Program-made: the position numbers and the translations under genes
DNA from: an uncultured Dehalococcoidia bacterium
GTDB lineage: Bacteria; Chloroflexota; Dehalococcoidia; Lucifugimonadales; CATQGZ01
Direction: 5' to 3'
DNA: 64,000 bases
Assembly (NCBI GenBank): GCA_958295685.1
Contig: OY282365.1
Coordinates: 1,178,001 to 1,242,000, forward strand
Shown: piece after piece, positions 8,279 through 16,771 of the stretch
How the letters are laid out: every line of letters begins with the position of its first letter
Position numbering within the stretch: the stretch's first letter is position 1
Notes under the pieces: generated by a model
The model's input: only the letters and a program-made list of their open reading frames with translations
Database searches by the model: none
What the model was told of the DNA's origin: nothing

Positions 8279-9814
8279 TTGATTGACGGCGACGCAGACA
8301 ACATGAACTCCGGGTCCGACACCACCCTGAGAGGCTTGGTCGAGCGGCCATCGGCGGCCGATCTGATCGGCCTCAGCAAGAACAGAGAAGACGGCTTCAG
8401 CACGGAGGACGATAAAGACCCGCTCGCCACCGGCGACACCCGACCGACCGCCCCGACCGACCGTACCCCCGGGAGTCTCGGAAGTGGGTCCGGCTCCTAC
8501 AACGTCGCCTGGAAGCAGAACATCGAAGGCCTCGAGCTGATAGACGACCCGGTGCGCCTCTACCTCCGCGAGATAGGCCGGGTCAGCCTGCTGAAGGCCG
8601 CCGACGAACGCAAGCTCGCCCGCAGACTCGAAGCCCATAAGTACGTCCAGAAGCTGAAAGACAGCCTCTCGCCCATAGAGGGGCGGCCGCCCCTCGCTTG
8701 GGCGTGCATGATGGAGATGCTCACTCGCATCTGCGATGCCGAAGACCTCATCGGCGGCGTCTCCAGACACATGTCCCTGAAGGGAGAACGCACCCTCCAG
8801 GAGCTCGCCGCCGACCCGGAGATGCGCGAGGTGCTCGACGGGGAACTCCCCGAAGAAATGCTCAACTTCCTGGGCGACGTGCTCAACCAGGAACCCGACG
8901 AGGTAAAGGCGCGCCTCCAGCAACTCGCGCTGGACACACGCCTATTGAGCGGCGACGCGGTCCACATAATGGGCGGCGGCGCAACGGTCGCCGAGCTCCG
9001 GGTCAGGCGCCGGGACTCGGACGTCATCAGGAAGTTAGAAACCTACGAATTCGTCTTCCGCAAGCACGTCGAAGCCATCAGGCGCGACGGCGTAGACGCC
9101 CAGCAGCACCTGGCCGAGGCCAACCTGCGGCTCGTGGTAAGCGTCGCAAAGAAATACATCGGCAGGGGCATGTCGCTGCTCGACCTGATACAGGAAGGCA
9201 ACATCGGCCTCATTCGAGCAGTGGAGAAGTTCGACTATCGAAAAGGATACAAGTTCAGCACGTACGCCACCTGGTGGATCAGACAGGCGATCACCAGAGC
9301 CATCGCCGACCAGGCGCGCACCATCCGAATCCCAGTTCACATGGTCGAAACCATCAACAAGCTACTGAGGGTCACCCGCCGACTCGTCCAGGAGTACGGA
9401 CGTGAACCCACCAGCGAAGAGATAGGCTCCGGAATGGAGCTGGGCTCGGAAAGGGTCAGGGAGATATTCAAGATCTCCCAAGAACCCGTATCCCTGGAAA
9501 CCCCGATCGGTGAAGAGGAAGACAGCCACCTGGGCGACTTCATCGAGGACAGAAACACCCTCGCCCCCGCCGAGGCCGCCTCCTACCAGCTACTCAAGGA
9601 ACAGGTCAACGACGTGCTCCACACCCTGAGCGACCGCGAGGCCCGAGTCCTCCAACTGAGGTTCGGCCTCGAGGACGGACGGGGCCGAACGCTCGAAGAG
9701 GTGGGCCGGGACTTCGGAGTGACTCGTGAGCGGATCCGCCAGATCGAAGCAAAAGCCCTCCGGAAGCTCCGACAACCCAGCCGCTCCAGGAAGCTCAGGG
9801 ACTTCCTCGAGTAA
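8279..9814 (+). CDS. rpoD: Primary sigma factor (sigma-70, RpoD/SigA)
   Basis: 511 aa. Directs RNA polymerase to housekeeping promoters. Region 1.2 lies around DPVRLYLREIGRVSLL; a non-conserved insert follows; region 2 has AEANLRLVVSVAKKYIGRGM, DLIQEGNIGLIRAVEKFDY and the 2.3/2.4 helix YATWWIRQAITRAIADQAR (about 328-346). Region 3 contains the TSEEIG helix, and region 4.2 ends with VTRERIRQIEAKALRKLRQP. TTG start with AGGAG upstream. The N-terminal ~80 residues are low-complexity, acidic region 1.1-like. Probably transcribed with dnaG. Confidence 0.96.
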   Translation: MIDGDADNMNSGSDTTLRGLVERPSAADLIGLSKNREDGFSTEDDKDPLATGDTRPTAPTDRTPGSLGSGSGSYNVAWKQNIEGLELIDDPVRLYLREIGRVSLLKAADERKLARRLEAHKYVQKLKDSLSPIEGRPPLAWACMMEMLTRICDAEDLIGGVSRHMSLKGERTLQELAADPEMREVLDGELPEEMLNFLGDVLNQEPDEVKARLQQLALDTRLLSGDAVHIMGGGATVAELRVRRRDSDVIRKLETYEFVFRKHVEAIRRDGVDAQQHLAEANLRLVVSVAKKYIGRGMSLLDLIQEGNIGLIRAVEKFDYRKGYKFSTYATWWIRQAITRAIADQARTIRIPVHMVETINKLLRVTRRLVQEYGREPTSEEIGSGMELGSERVREIFKISQEPVSLETPIGEEEDSHLGDFIEDRNTLAPAEAASYQLLKEQVNDVLHTLSDREARVLQLRFGLEDGRGRTLEEVGRDFGVTRERIRQIEAKALRKLRQPSRSRKLRDFLE

Positions 9815-9847
9815 GGCCCGGCCATTCCTCGCCCATCACACGCCGCA

Positions 9848-10987
9848 GTGAACCCATCGACGACCGCCGCGCCGAGCGCCGCTCCCGGGCGCCCCGCCGA
9901 TAACCGTCCCTCCTCAGCTCGGCCCAAGGTAGCGGTCGTCTACGCCGCCCCCGAAACGGTGCTGGACGACGTCGCCCGCGCGATGCGCCTGGCCGAGTAC
10001 GAGTCGTTCCTTCCCAGGGACGCGGCGACGGCCCTCAAGATAAATATCTCCTGGCAGCACTACTACCCCGCCTGCTCCACCACCCCCTGGCAGCTGGAGG
10101 GCGTCGTCAGGGCCCTGCGGTCGGACGGCTACGAGGAACTCGTCCCGACACACAACGGCACGGTCGTGGTGGACGCCCGCGAAGGCGCCCTCAACAACAA
10201 ACACACCGTCGTCGAAGAACGCTACGGACTCGACAGCGTATACCTGGAGGATGCCCGCTGGGTCGACTTCGAGCCGAAGTCCCCGCTGCTCGCGCTCGAC
10301 CGCGTCTACCCGGACGGGTTCCGAATACCCGAGATGCTGATCGGAAAGAACGTCGTTCACCTGCCCACACTGAAGACCCACGTCTTCACCACGATCACCG
10401 GCGCGATGAAGAACGCATTCGGCGGCCTTCTGAACTTCCAGCGCCACTGGACCCACTCCCTGATACACGAGACCCTCGTAGACCTCCTGAGCATCCAGAA
10501 GGAGATACACCCAGGCATCTTCGCCGTCACCGACGGCACGTTCGCGGGCGATGGACCCGGCCCGCGGGCGATGAGGTGGCACGAGAAGAACGTAATCCTA
10601 GCCGGCGCGGACCAGGTGGCTGTCGACGCCGTCGCTGCGCGCCTCATGGGACTCGACCCGATGTCGATCGGATTCATCCGTCTCGCCCACGAGGCCGGAC
10701 TCGGATGCGGAGACCCCTCGGAGATCGACGTCGTCGGCGCCGACGTCTCGGAGGTGAACTGGCGCTTCAACGCAAGCCAGTCCACCCTAGCCAGCAGGGG
10801 GCAGCGGCTGATCTACTGGGGACCGCTAAAACCGCTCGAGAACCTCTTGCTGCGCTCCCCCATCGTCCCGTGGGCCTTCCTCGCATCCAACCTGTACCAC
10901 AACCAGTACTGGCTACGGTTCGTCGGACGCCGCCGCGTCCGCGCGGCCATGGAAACAGGCTGGGGCAGGCTGTTCCAGAACTACTGA
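9848..10987 (+). CDS. DUF362 domain-containing protein
   Basis: 379 aa. The DUF362 core is recognisable: DAATALKINISWQHYYP near residue 60, LPTLKTHVFTTITGAMKNAFGG around 175-196, and a GADQVAVDAVAARLMGLDP segment. Family members are often fused to ferredoxin domains or found near redox enzymes, but no Cys clusters are present here and the biochemical activity is unknown. GTG start 33 nt after rpoD; the next gene is convergent. Hydrophobic stretches near the C-terminus (LLLRSPIVPWAFLASNLYH) could be membrane-associated. Confidence 0.8.
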   Translation: MNPSTTAAPSAAPGRPADNRPSSARPKVAVVYAAPETVLDDVARAMRLAEYESFLPRDAATALKINISWQHYYPACSTTPWQLEGVVRALRSDGYEELVPTHNGTVVVDAREGALNNKHTVVEERYGLDSVYLEDARWVDFEPKSPLLALDRVYPDGFRIPEMLIGKNVVHLPTLKTHVFTTITGAMKNAFGGLLNFQRHWTHSLIHETLVDLLSIQKEIHPGIFAVTDGTFAGDGPGPRAMRWHEKNVILAGADQVAVDAVAARLMGLDPMSIGFIRLAHEAGLGCGDPSEIDVVGADVSEVNWRFNASQSTLASRGQRLIYWGPLKPLENLLLRSPIVPWAFLASNLYHNQYWLRFVGRRRVRAAMETGWGRLFQNY

Positions 10988-11004
10988 ACCCTTCGTCCCC
11001 TTCC

Positions 11005-12057
11005 CTACAGCATCTCCTCGTTCAGCGTCACCCCAAAACCGGGGCGGTCCGCAGGAGCGATGCGGCCATCCACTGCGCGGGGCTCGTCCATCCATAGGAC
11101 GGCGGCGTCCTCACGCCACCTGTCGGGATGAGTCTCGGCCAGATCCTCGCAGCCCGTCGCCGCTACCAGGTGCAGCCCCCAGACCTCGCCGCCGCGGTGA
11201 GGCGTCACCTTCACCCCCGTCCTTTCGGCCAGTTCGACCACTCGCAGAGCGGCTGTGAGACCTCCGCACCAGGTGACGTCGGGCTGCCACACGTCGAGCG
11301 CGCCGGCCCTCGCCACGTCGCCGAAGCCGTGATGAGTGAACTCATGCTCCCCGCCCGCCAGCAGAACCGGCGCGGCAACCGGCTTCAGCGCAGCCATCCC
11401 GGGCAGGTCGTCGGGCGTCAGCACGTCCTCGAACCAATAGAGACCGTACGGCGCCAGCAGGCGCGACATCTCCGCCGTCACCACCGAGTCCCAGGACATA
11501 TAGCAATCGACCATCACCAGCGCCTCGGAGCCGAAGACCTCTCTGGCTCGGGCAGCCGCCCGGACCGCATCGTCGTAGCCTCCGTTCGCGCCCTCCCACA
11601 GGTGAGAGAACTTCACCGCGGTGAATCCGGCGTCGCGCTCGCGCTCGAACTCGCGGGTCGATGCGTATGCGCGGACGCTCCGTTTCTCAAGACCTCCGAG
11701 CAGGTCGTAGACCGGCCGGCCCTCCGACTTGGCCAGAAGATCCCACAAAGCCAGATCCACGCCGCTGAGCGCCATGATCGGTATGCCCTTGCGGCCATAC
11801 GGCAGCGACTTCAGATAGAGCAGATCCCAGGCCTCGCGGATGTCGTCCGCGCTCTCTATGACCCGCCCCGACAACAGCTCCCGAAAGTGGGAGCCGACGA
11901 TCTCCACGGCCGGCCGCCCGCCGCCGCCGTACCCGAGACCGACCTCCCCCGTGTCGGTCCGCACCTCGACCACGATCTGCCAGAAATGAGACTGCCACGC
12001 CCCGGCGGGCAGCCCGCGCCACCTCGGATAGACGGCCCTTACGTCACTGATCCGCAC
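11005..12057 (-). CDS. Enolase-superfamily sugar-acid dehydratase (rhamnonate-dehydratase-like)
   Basis: 350 aa. Mandelate racemase/muconate lactonizing enzyme fold: N-terminal capping domain, then a barrel with metal ligands in VMVDCYMSWDS (Asp), YWFEDVLTPDD (Glu) and LAGGEHEFTHHGF (Glu). The WQPDVTWCGGL and TPHRGGEVWGLHL (His) segments match the L-rhamnonate dehydratase-like subgroup. At the usual KxK base motif the sequence is AVKFS, so only one lysine is present. It probably dehydrates an acid sugar; the substrate is not assignable. Such genes are abundant in marine Chloroflexota. The start is at ATG 12057; the 109-aa gene lies 24 nt upstream on the same strand. Confidence 0.82.
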   Translation of the reverse strand: MRISDVRAVYPRWRGLPAGAWQSHFWQIVVEVRTDTGEVGLGYGGGGRPAVEIVGSHFRELLSGRVIESADDIREAWDLLYLKSLPYGRKGIPIMALSGVDLALWDLLAKSEGRPVYDLLGGLEKRSVRAYASTREFERERDAGFTAVKFSHLWEGANGGYDDAVRAAARAREVFGSEALVMVDCYMSWDSVVTAEMSRLLAPYGLYWFEDVLTPDDLPGMAALKPVAAPVLLAGGEHEFTHHGFGDVARAGALDVWQPDVTWCGGLTAALRVVELAERTGVKVTPHRGGEVWGLHLVAATGCEDLAETHPDRWREDAAVLWMDEPRAVDGRIAPADRPGFGVTLNEEML

Positions 12058-12081
12058 AACCCGCCCGCAGAGCGTAGCTCG

Positions 12082-12411
12082 TCACTTCTGATCATAGGAA
12101 GACTCCAGAACAGAGATGACGTACTCCATGCCCTCCACGTCATCCGGATGGACCACACAGGTCCAGCCCATCCCTCTACCGGCCTTCATGTTATCCACGA
12201 ACATCCCCCGAGGGTCGGAAAACGGCTCGTAGACGTACACGCGATACTTGCCCCTGTCCGTACCTCCGATATTGAACCTCACGAACCCCACACGGCGCAC
12301 GCCCCCAGGCTTCTCCATGTCGTAACCCCTGTGGCGCACTATGGGCCTCACGTCGCGTCCGACCAGGCTTATGAACTCCAGAGCGCGTTGCTGTTGAGGT
12401 GTGATGACCAT
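12082..12411 (-). CDS. Conserved hypothetical protein (109 aa)
   Basis: The frame is open upstream, but ATG 12411 follows a strong GGAGGAGAGG, giving MVITPQQQRALEF as N-terminus. The protein is soluble and mixed alpha/beta with many aromatic and basic residues (YDMEKPGGVRRVGFVRFNIGG). No motif I can name. It precedes the enolase-superfamily gene by 24 nt on the same strand, so they may form an operon. Confidence 0.65.
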   Translation of the reverse strand: MVITPQQQRALEFISLVGRDVRPIVRHRGYDMEKPGGVRRVGFVRFNIGGTDRGKYRVYVYEPFSDPRGMFVDNMKAGRGMGWTCVVHPDDVEGMEYVISVLESSYDQK

Positions 12412-12617
12412 CCGTCCTCTCCTCCGGCGCCCGCCCATAGTCGCCTGGGCCGATGCGCGTCTGGCTGCCGACACCAGCATCTGTATGACACAGCCGAGCG
12501 TATGTTACCAGCATCCTGATTCGCCGACTACGCCCGCGGGCGGCCCGGAGAACCGAAGGCCGCCCAACGATAGGCGCGGCTCGTGAATCGCCCGCACTGA
12601 TCCATCCTGCAAATCCT

Positions 12618-12916
12618 CCAATCCTGAGAATCCTGATTCAGACAACCCTTGACGACCACGAACCGCTGTGCTAGAGTATGCCCATGACACAGCCGCCTCT
12701 CCACAACCGCCCGCAGGATTCCTGCATCGCCTGCGTTGACCTGTCACAAGGTGTCACATTAGTGTCACAAACTGTCACATTAGTGTCACATAACTGTCAC
12801 ATTAGTGTCACGAAAGTGTCACATAGTGTCACGTAATTCCGAGCCGTCTGAGGCCCTCCCAGCTACGAAATGCCCGCGAAATGCCCCCCGAGCGTTACAC
12901 AAAAAAATTTTCCCGG
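12618..12916 (+). mobile_element. Element B, copy 1 (phased TGTCACA iterons with promoter)
   Basis: Order: conserved ATCCTGAGAATCCTGATTCA stretch, TTGACG (12649-12654), 17 nt, TAGAGT (12672-12677), 6 nt, ATG 12684 opening a 50-codon frame (MTQPPLHNRPQDSCIACV...) that ends at 12836. From 12730 to 12836 run about ten TGTCAC-containing units at 10-11-bp spacing. The core CCCAGCTACG (12861-12867 for AGCTACG) and an A/T tract near 12900-12912 follow. Near-identical to copy 2 at 55.6 kb. Co-oriented with cysH, whose own promoter lies 150 bp further on. Confidence 0.85.
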
Positions 12917-13068
12917 AGCCTCTGCTGACCCTAGACGACAAGCTGATGCGAGCCAGGCCGAAGAGTCTGCGGTCGGTGGGATCGCGTGCCAGGACGTGGT
13001 GATCGAGTCGAGACACCTTCTTCATAAATGCCTACCAATCTGGGACAGGTTCCCTGACACACGCGAAC

Positions 13069-13097
13069 TTGACACCGCCGGGGGTGGATGGTATGCT
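13069..13097 (+). promoter_or_regulatory. Promoter of the cysH leader
   Basis: A consensus TTGACA (13069-13074) is followed after exactly 17 nt by TATGCT (13092-13097). Transcription would start near 13104, giving a ~218-nt leader before cysH. It is among the best sigma-70-type promoters in the window. Confidence 0.75.
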
Positions 13098-13103
13098 CCC
13101 TGA

Positions 13104-13276
13104 CGAAATGAGAGATGACGTGAAGGCTTGCCTCTGTAGTTGCTCCTGTATTTGGAGGGGCCGGCGCTCTGACCGCGCCGCCTGCTTGTGGGAGTGCGCA
13201 AACCTAGCCTGAGCCGCGCATAAGAGCAGTACAAGGCCCCTCGGAACCCAAAACCGGCCGAGGGGTCTTTTCTTTT
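13104..13276 (+). ncRNA. Structured leader or small RNA upstream of cysH (riboswitch/attenuator candidate)
   Basis: Between a strong promoter and a terminator lie about 130 nt able to fold as a closed multi-branch structure. GTAGTTGCTC (about 13137) pairs with GAGCAGTAC (about 13224). Inside are hairpins GGCGC/GCGCC (about 13162-13180) and GTGCGC/GCGCAT (about 13194-13221). The closing stem shares bases with the terminator stem, so the two could compete, as in a transcriptional riboswitch. I do not see SAM, cobalamin, TPP, glycine or T-box consensus elements. A 6S-like stand-alone RNA is the alternative reading. Confidence 0.5.
13235..13276 (+). terminator. Intrinsic terminator in the cysH leader
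   Basis: GGCCCCTCGG (13235-13244) pairs with CCGAGGGGTC (13258-13267) around a 13-nt loop and is followed by TTTTCTTTT (13268-13276). It lies 45 nt before the cysH start, so it must be conditionally read through if cysH depends on the 13069 promoter. Confidence 0.8.
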
Positions 13277-13321
13277 GTCCCTCCCCTGCGGCCTTCACCC
13301 GAATACTGAGGCAGGAGCAAT

Positions 13322-14104
13322 ATGGTAGTGGCAGACAGACCGTCGAAGATTGCCGAGTTGGCAATGGAATATGAGAACAGGACGGCCGAAGAGACGATCG
13401 AGTGGGTACTGAACATCTATGGAAGCAAGGCCGCCCTGGTCTCCAGCTTCCAGGCCGAGGGAACCGTCCTCATCGACATGGCTCATCGAATCGACCCCTC
13501 CGTCCGAGTAGTGACCATCGACACGGGACGACTTCCCAAAGAGACCCACACCCTGATGGACCGCGTGGGTCAGCTATACGGAATCGACGTGGAAGTCGTC
13601 CGCCCAGACCCCCAGCACGTCCAGCAGCTCACGGAGCAGCACGGAGTCAATCCTTTCTACCGGAGCGCCGCCCTGAGGCTGCTGTGCTGCAACATGCGCA
13701 AGGTGAAGCCCATGGAGCAGGCGCTGAGCGGCCTGGAAGCCTGGGTGTCCGGCCTACGCCGCGCTCAGTCCGACTCCAGAACCGGGATCGGCATGATAGA
13801 GATCGACGCCGCTCACGGCGGCAGGATCAAGGTCAACCCACTGGCCCACTGGACCGACGAGCAGGTCTGGCGCTACATAAGAAGCCGCAGCCTGCCCTAC
13901 AACGAGCTCTACGACAAGGGATACACCAGCATAGGCTGTGCCCCGTGCACTCGCCCGACCGCACCGGGCGAGTACTACAGAGCCGGCCGCTGGTGGTGGG
14001 AGAAGGACGTCCCCAAGGAGTGTGGCATCCATGTCTCCATGGACGGCGTGCGGCCACTCAAAGACATCGGCCCGGACGGCTTGCCCAAGAACGCCGTTGC
14101 CTGA
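13322..14104 (+). CDS. cysH: Adenylyl-/phosphoadenylyl-sulfate reductase
   Basis: 260 aa. Reduces activated sulfate (APS or PAPS) to sulfite with thioredoxin in assimilatory sulfur metabolism. PP-loop-like N-terminus SSFQAEGTVLIDM; the four [4Fe-4S] cysteines typical of APS-specific enzymes are present as CCNMRK (about 123-124), GCAPC (about 207-210). IKVNPLAHWTDEQVWRYI and ECGIHVS close the fold, the latter holding the catalytic Cys. The Fe-S cysteines favour APS as substrate. ATG with AGGAG upstream. No other sulfate-assimilation gene is adjacent; regulation is probably through the leader. Confidence 0.93.
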   Translation: MVVADRPSKIAELAMEYENRTAEETIEWVLNIYGSKAALVSSFQAEGTVLIDMAHRIDPSVRVVTIDTGRLPKETHTLMDRVGQLYGIDVEVVRPDPQHVQQLTEQHGVNPFYRSAALRLLCCNMRKVKPMEQALSGLEAWVSGLRRAQSDSRTGIGMIEIDAAHGGRIKVNPLAHWTDEQVWRYIRSRSLPYNELYDKGYTSIGCAPCTRPTAPGEYYRAGRWWWEKDVPKECGIHVSMDGVRPLKDIGPDGLPKNAVA

Positions 14105-14201
14105 CGGGAGTGTCACACCACCCGAAGCGGTGACCAGACACTCCCGCTCCGACGGCCCGGCGCAGCCCCAACCAGAGTGGGATTCGGACGACTCGGGTTC
14201 C

Positions 14202-14230
14202 TTGACCGTCGCCCAGCGCTGTGATAGCTT
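14202..14230 (+). promoter_or_regulatory. Promoter of hppA
   Basis: TTGACC (14202-14207), 17 nt, TAGCTT (14225-14230). Transcription would begin near 14237, giving a ~68-nt leader that contains a terminator-like hairpin before the hppA start. Confidence 0.55.
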
Positions 14231-14261
14231 TCGACCCGGCAAAACCGCGCCGTAGACTGCG

Positions 14262-14290
14262 AGTCTCCCTGTTCCAGTGGAGGCTTTTTT
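14262..14290 (+). terminator. Terminator-like hairpin in the hppA leader
   Basis: AGTCTCC (14262-14268) pairs with GGAGGCT (14279-14285), followed by a T run to 14290. The motif GTGGAGGCT is repeated at 14277-14285 and 14291-14299. The second copy contains the hppA ribosome site, so the CTCC arm could pair with either copy. That gives an attenuation switch or simply a terminator of upstream transcription. Confidence 0.55.
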
Positions 14291-14304
14291 GTGGAGGCTG
14301 ACCG

Positions 14305-16353
14305 TTGACCATCCTGTACGTCGCCATCGGGGCCGGAGTCTTGGCGCTCGCCTTCGCCCTCCTCCTGGCCCTCAACATCCGTAAACAGGACGAGGGTAGC
14401 GAGGCCGTCCGCTTCATCGGCAGCGCCATCAGGGACGGGGCGAACGCCTTCCTGTCCCGCGAATACCGGCTGCTGGCCATATTCGTCGTAGTGATATTCG
14501 CCGCGCTCGCCCTTCTGATCGACTACGACGTTACCGGCAGGGTCGGCCTTGACGGCGACCGGGCGCTGCCGTCCACGGCGCTGGCCTACCTCGCGGGCGC
14601 CGTCGGTTCCGCGCTCACAGGCTTCCTCGGCATGAGCATCGCCGTGCGCGCCAACACCAGGACGGCCGTCAAGGCCCAGGACGGCCTCAACGCCGCCCTT
14701 CGAGTCGCCTTCAACAGCGGCACGGTCATGGGAGTGTCCGTGGTCGGCATCGGACTGATCGGCGTAACAGCCATGTACTGGATATTCCAGGACATCCAGA
14801 TCGTCGCCGGATTCGGATTCGGAGCGTCGTCGATAGCTCTGTTCGCCAGAGTCGGCGGCGGCATCTACACGAAAGCCGCCGACGTTGGCGCCGACCTCGT
14901 GGGCAAGGTCGAGCAGGGTATGCCCGAAGACGACCCCAGGAACCCCGCCACCGTCGCCGACAACGTCGGCGACAACGTCGGCGACGTTGCAGGAATGGGC
15001 GCCGACCTCTTCGAGTCATACGTCGGCTCCATCATCGCAACTATCGCCCTCGGCGCCGTCGGCGCGGCCGCCCTCGGCATGGCCGCCCCAGGCGACTTCG
15101 ACGCAAACCTGTTCCTCCTACCCATACTCGTCGCCGCCATCGGCATCTTCGCTTCCATCATCGGAACCTTCCTCGTCCGCACGCGAGAGGGAGCCACCAT
15201 GGGACGCCTGCTCTGGGCCCTCCGCACAGGCATAATAGCCGCCGGTATACTCGTAGTCCTCGGCGTAGGCGTGGCCGTGTCCCCAGGATTCCTCGACCTC
15301 GACTACAACCTGTTCTGGGTGGTCGTGGTCGGACTCGTCGCAGGGCAGATCATCGGCACCGCCTCAGAGGTCTTCACCTCCTACGAGTTCAAGTTCACCA
15401 GGGACCTCGCCGCCCAGGCGTCCACAGGGCCGGCCACCGTCATAATCGGAGGGCTTGGCCTCGGAATGCTGAGCACCGTCGTTCCGGGTGTCGTGGTCGT
15501 CATTGCCATGTGGATGGCCAACGAACTCGCGGGCACCTACGGAGTGGCGCTGGCGGCCGTGGGTATGCTCTCCACCCTCGGCATCACCCTGGCGACCGAC
15601 GCCTACGGCCCGGTCGCAGACAACGCCGGGGGCATCGCCGAACAGGCAGGCCTCGACCCCGAGGTCCGCAAGCGAACCGACGCCCTCGACTCCCTCGGAA
15701 ACACGACCGCCGCCACCGGCAAGGGCTTCGCCATAGGCTCAGCCGTCCTGACCGCCCTCGCCCTGATGGCCGCATACTCGGAGATCAGCGGGGTCAAGAC
15801 GTTTGACCTCCTGGACATGAACGTGCTGATGGGCCTGATCGTCGGCGCGCTGATGCCGTTCCTCTTCGCGGCCCTGACGATGCAGGCCGTCGGACGCGCC
15901 GCCATGGCCATGGTGAACGAGGTCCGCAGACAGTTCCGGGAGATCGCCGGCCTCCTCGAAGGCACAGCGAACGCCGACTACACGCGAGCCGTCGACATCA
16001 GCACCCGCGGCGCCATGAGGGAGATGATCCTCCCAGGCGTCCTGGCAGTGGCAGCGCCCGTCGCAGTCGGCGCAATCCTCGGCCCCGAAGCCCTCGGCGG
16101 GCTGCTGATCGGTGCCATCGCCACAGGCTTCCTCCTGGCTATCATGATGGCCAACGCGGGAGGCGCCTGGGACAACGCCAAGAAGTACATTGAGGCCGGA
16201 CACCTCGGCGGTAAGGGATCGGAGCAGCACGCCGCAGCAGTGGTCGGCGACACCGTCGGCGACCCCTTCAAGGACACCTCTGGCCCCGCCCTCAACATCC
16301 TGATAAAGCTGATGTCCATAGTCGCCCTCGTCTTTGCGCCACTGTTCCTGTAG
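14305..16353 (+). CDS. hppA: Membrane-bound ion-translocating pyrophosphatase, K+-dependent type
   Basis: 682 aa with about 16 membrane helices. Couples hydrolysis of pyrophosphate to H+ (or Na+) export. Signature segments: DVGADLVGKVEQGMPEDDPR and DNVGDNVGDVAGMGADLFE (Mg-PPi site), TDAYGPVADNAGGIAEQ, and GDTVGDPFKDTSGPALNILIK at the C-terminus. In the diagnostic stretch GNTTAATGKGF the positions discriminating K+ dependence are Ala and Gly rather than Lys and Thr, as in the K+-requiring subfamily. TTG start with GGAGG 7 nt upstream. Lying after cysH it could recycle PPi made during sulfate activation, an inference from proximity. Confidence 0.95.
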   Translation: MTILYVAIGAGVLALAFALLLALNIRKQDEGSEAVRFIGSAIRDGANAFLSREYRLLAIFVVVIFAALALLIDYDVTGRVGLDGDRALPSTALAYLAGAVGSALTGFLGMSIAVRANTRTAVKAQDGLNAALRVAFNSGTVMGVSVVGIGLIGVTAMYWIFQDIQIVAGFGFGASSIALFARVGGGIYTKAADVGADLVGKVEQGMPEDDPRNPATVADNVGDNVGDVAGMGADLFESYVGSIIATIALGAVGAAALGMAAPGDFDANLFLLPILVAAIGIFASIIGTFLVRTREGATMGRLLWALRTGIIAAGILVVLGVGVAVSPGFLDLDYNLFWVVVVGLVAGQIIGTASEVFTSYEFKFTRDLAAQASTGPATVIIGGLGLGMLSTVVPGVVVVIAMWMANELAGTYGVALAAVGMLSTLGITLATDAYGPVADNAGGIAEQAGLDPEVRKRTDALDSLGNTTAATGKGFAIGSAVLTALALMAAYSEISGVKTFDLLDMNVLMGLIVGALMPFLFAALTMQAVGRAAMAMVNEVRRQFREIAGLLEGTANADYTRAVDISTRGAMREMILPGVLAVAAPVAVGAILGPEALGGLLIGAIATGFLLAIMMANAGGAWDNAKKYIEAGHLGGKGSEQHAAAVVGDTVGDPFKDTSGPALNILIKLMSIVALVFAPLFL

Positions 16354-16369
16354 AAACGAGCCCGGAAGA

Positions 16370-16600
16370 AACTGTTCAGACTTTGTGAGGTCCTAAAGAG
16401 GGAGTCCAGAGGGGTTCTCCCCTCTCGCAGGAGTCTGGGATGGTCGTCAACGACAACGCCCCCACCTTCGGAGGCCTCCCCTCTGGCAGGGGGTCTGGAG
16501 GCTTGCCCCCAGTTTCCAAGGGGCGGGCGGGTGGGAAACCGGCCGGTCTGCTCTATCAGGACTACAATGATCGAAAAGACCTCATGGAGTCTCAACAGTT
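16370..16600. mobile_element. Element C, copy 1 (MITE-like, ~23-bp inverted termini)
   Basis: The left end AACTGTTCAGACTTTGTGAG (from 16370) is matched in inverse by a right end finishing CTCAACAGTT at 16600. Inside are a GAGGGG/CCCCTC-rich hairpin (about 16405-16422) and the CTCTGGCAGGGGGTCTGG motif. No coding capacity. The same termini bracket the elements at 30.6 and 55.4-56.0 kb. It occupies the whole gap between hppA and tRNA-Leu. Confidence 0.75.
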
Positions 16601-16672
16601 ACGCCCGGAACCTCCTGGGAGAGGCGGATCGCACAGCCTGATACACTATACGAACCTTGCAGAGGGAATCGG

Positions 16673-16758
16673 GCCCAGGTGGCGGAACGGAAGACGCGGC
16701 GGACTTAAAATCCGCTTCCCGTTAGGGAGTGGGGGTTCGAATCCCTTCCTGGGCACCA
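16673..16758 (+). tRNA. tRNA-Leu (anticodon TAA)
   Basis: Acceptor GCCCAGG (16673-16679) pairs with CCTGGGC (16748-16754), followed by A and an encoded CCA ending at 16758. The anticodon loop CTTAAAA carries TAA. A long class II variable arm (TTCCCG...GGGAG) and the T-loop GGTTCGAATCC are present. All arms fold; length is 86 nt with CCA. Confidence 0.95.
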
Positions 16759-16771
16759 GCCGCAAACGGCC

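Noticed and set aside
12730..12836. CRISPR array reading of the TGTCACA repeats
   Set aside because: Units are 10-11 bp with no spacers between them, and no cas gene is present; the same array recurs elsewhere with the same flanks.
13104..13276. Calling the cysH leader a 6S RNA or SAM riboswitch outright
   Set aside because: Length and terminator fit 6S loosely, but I could not place a long hairpin with a central bubble convincingly, and no SAM-aptamer consensus is visible; left as unassigned.
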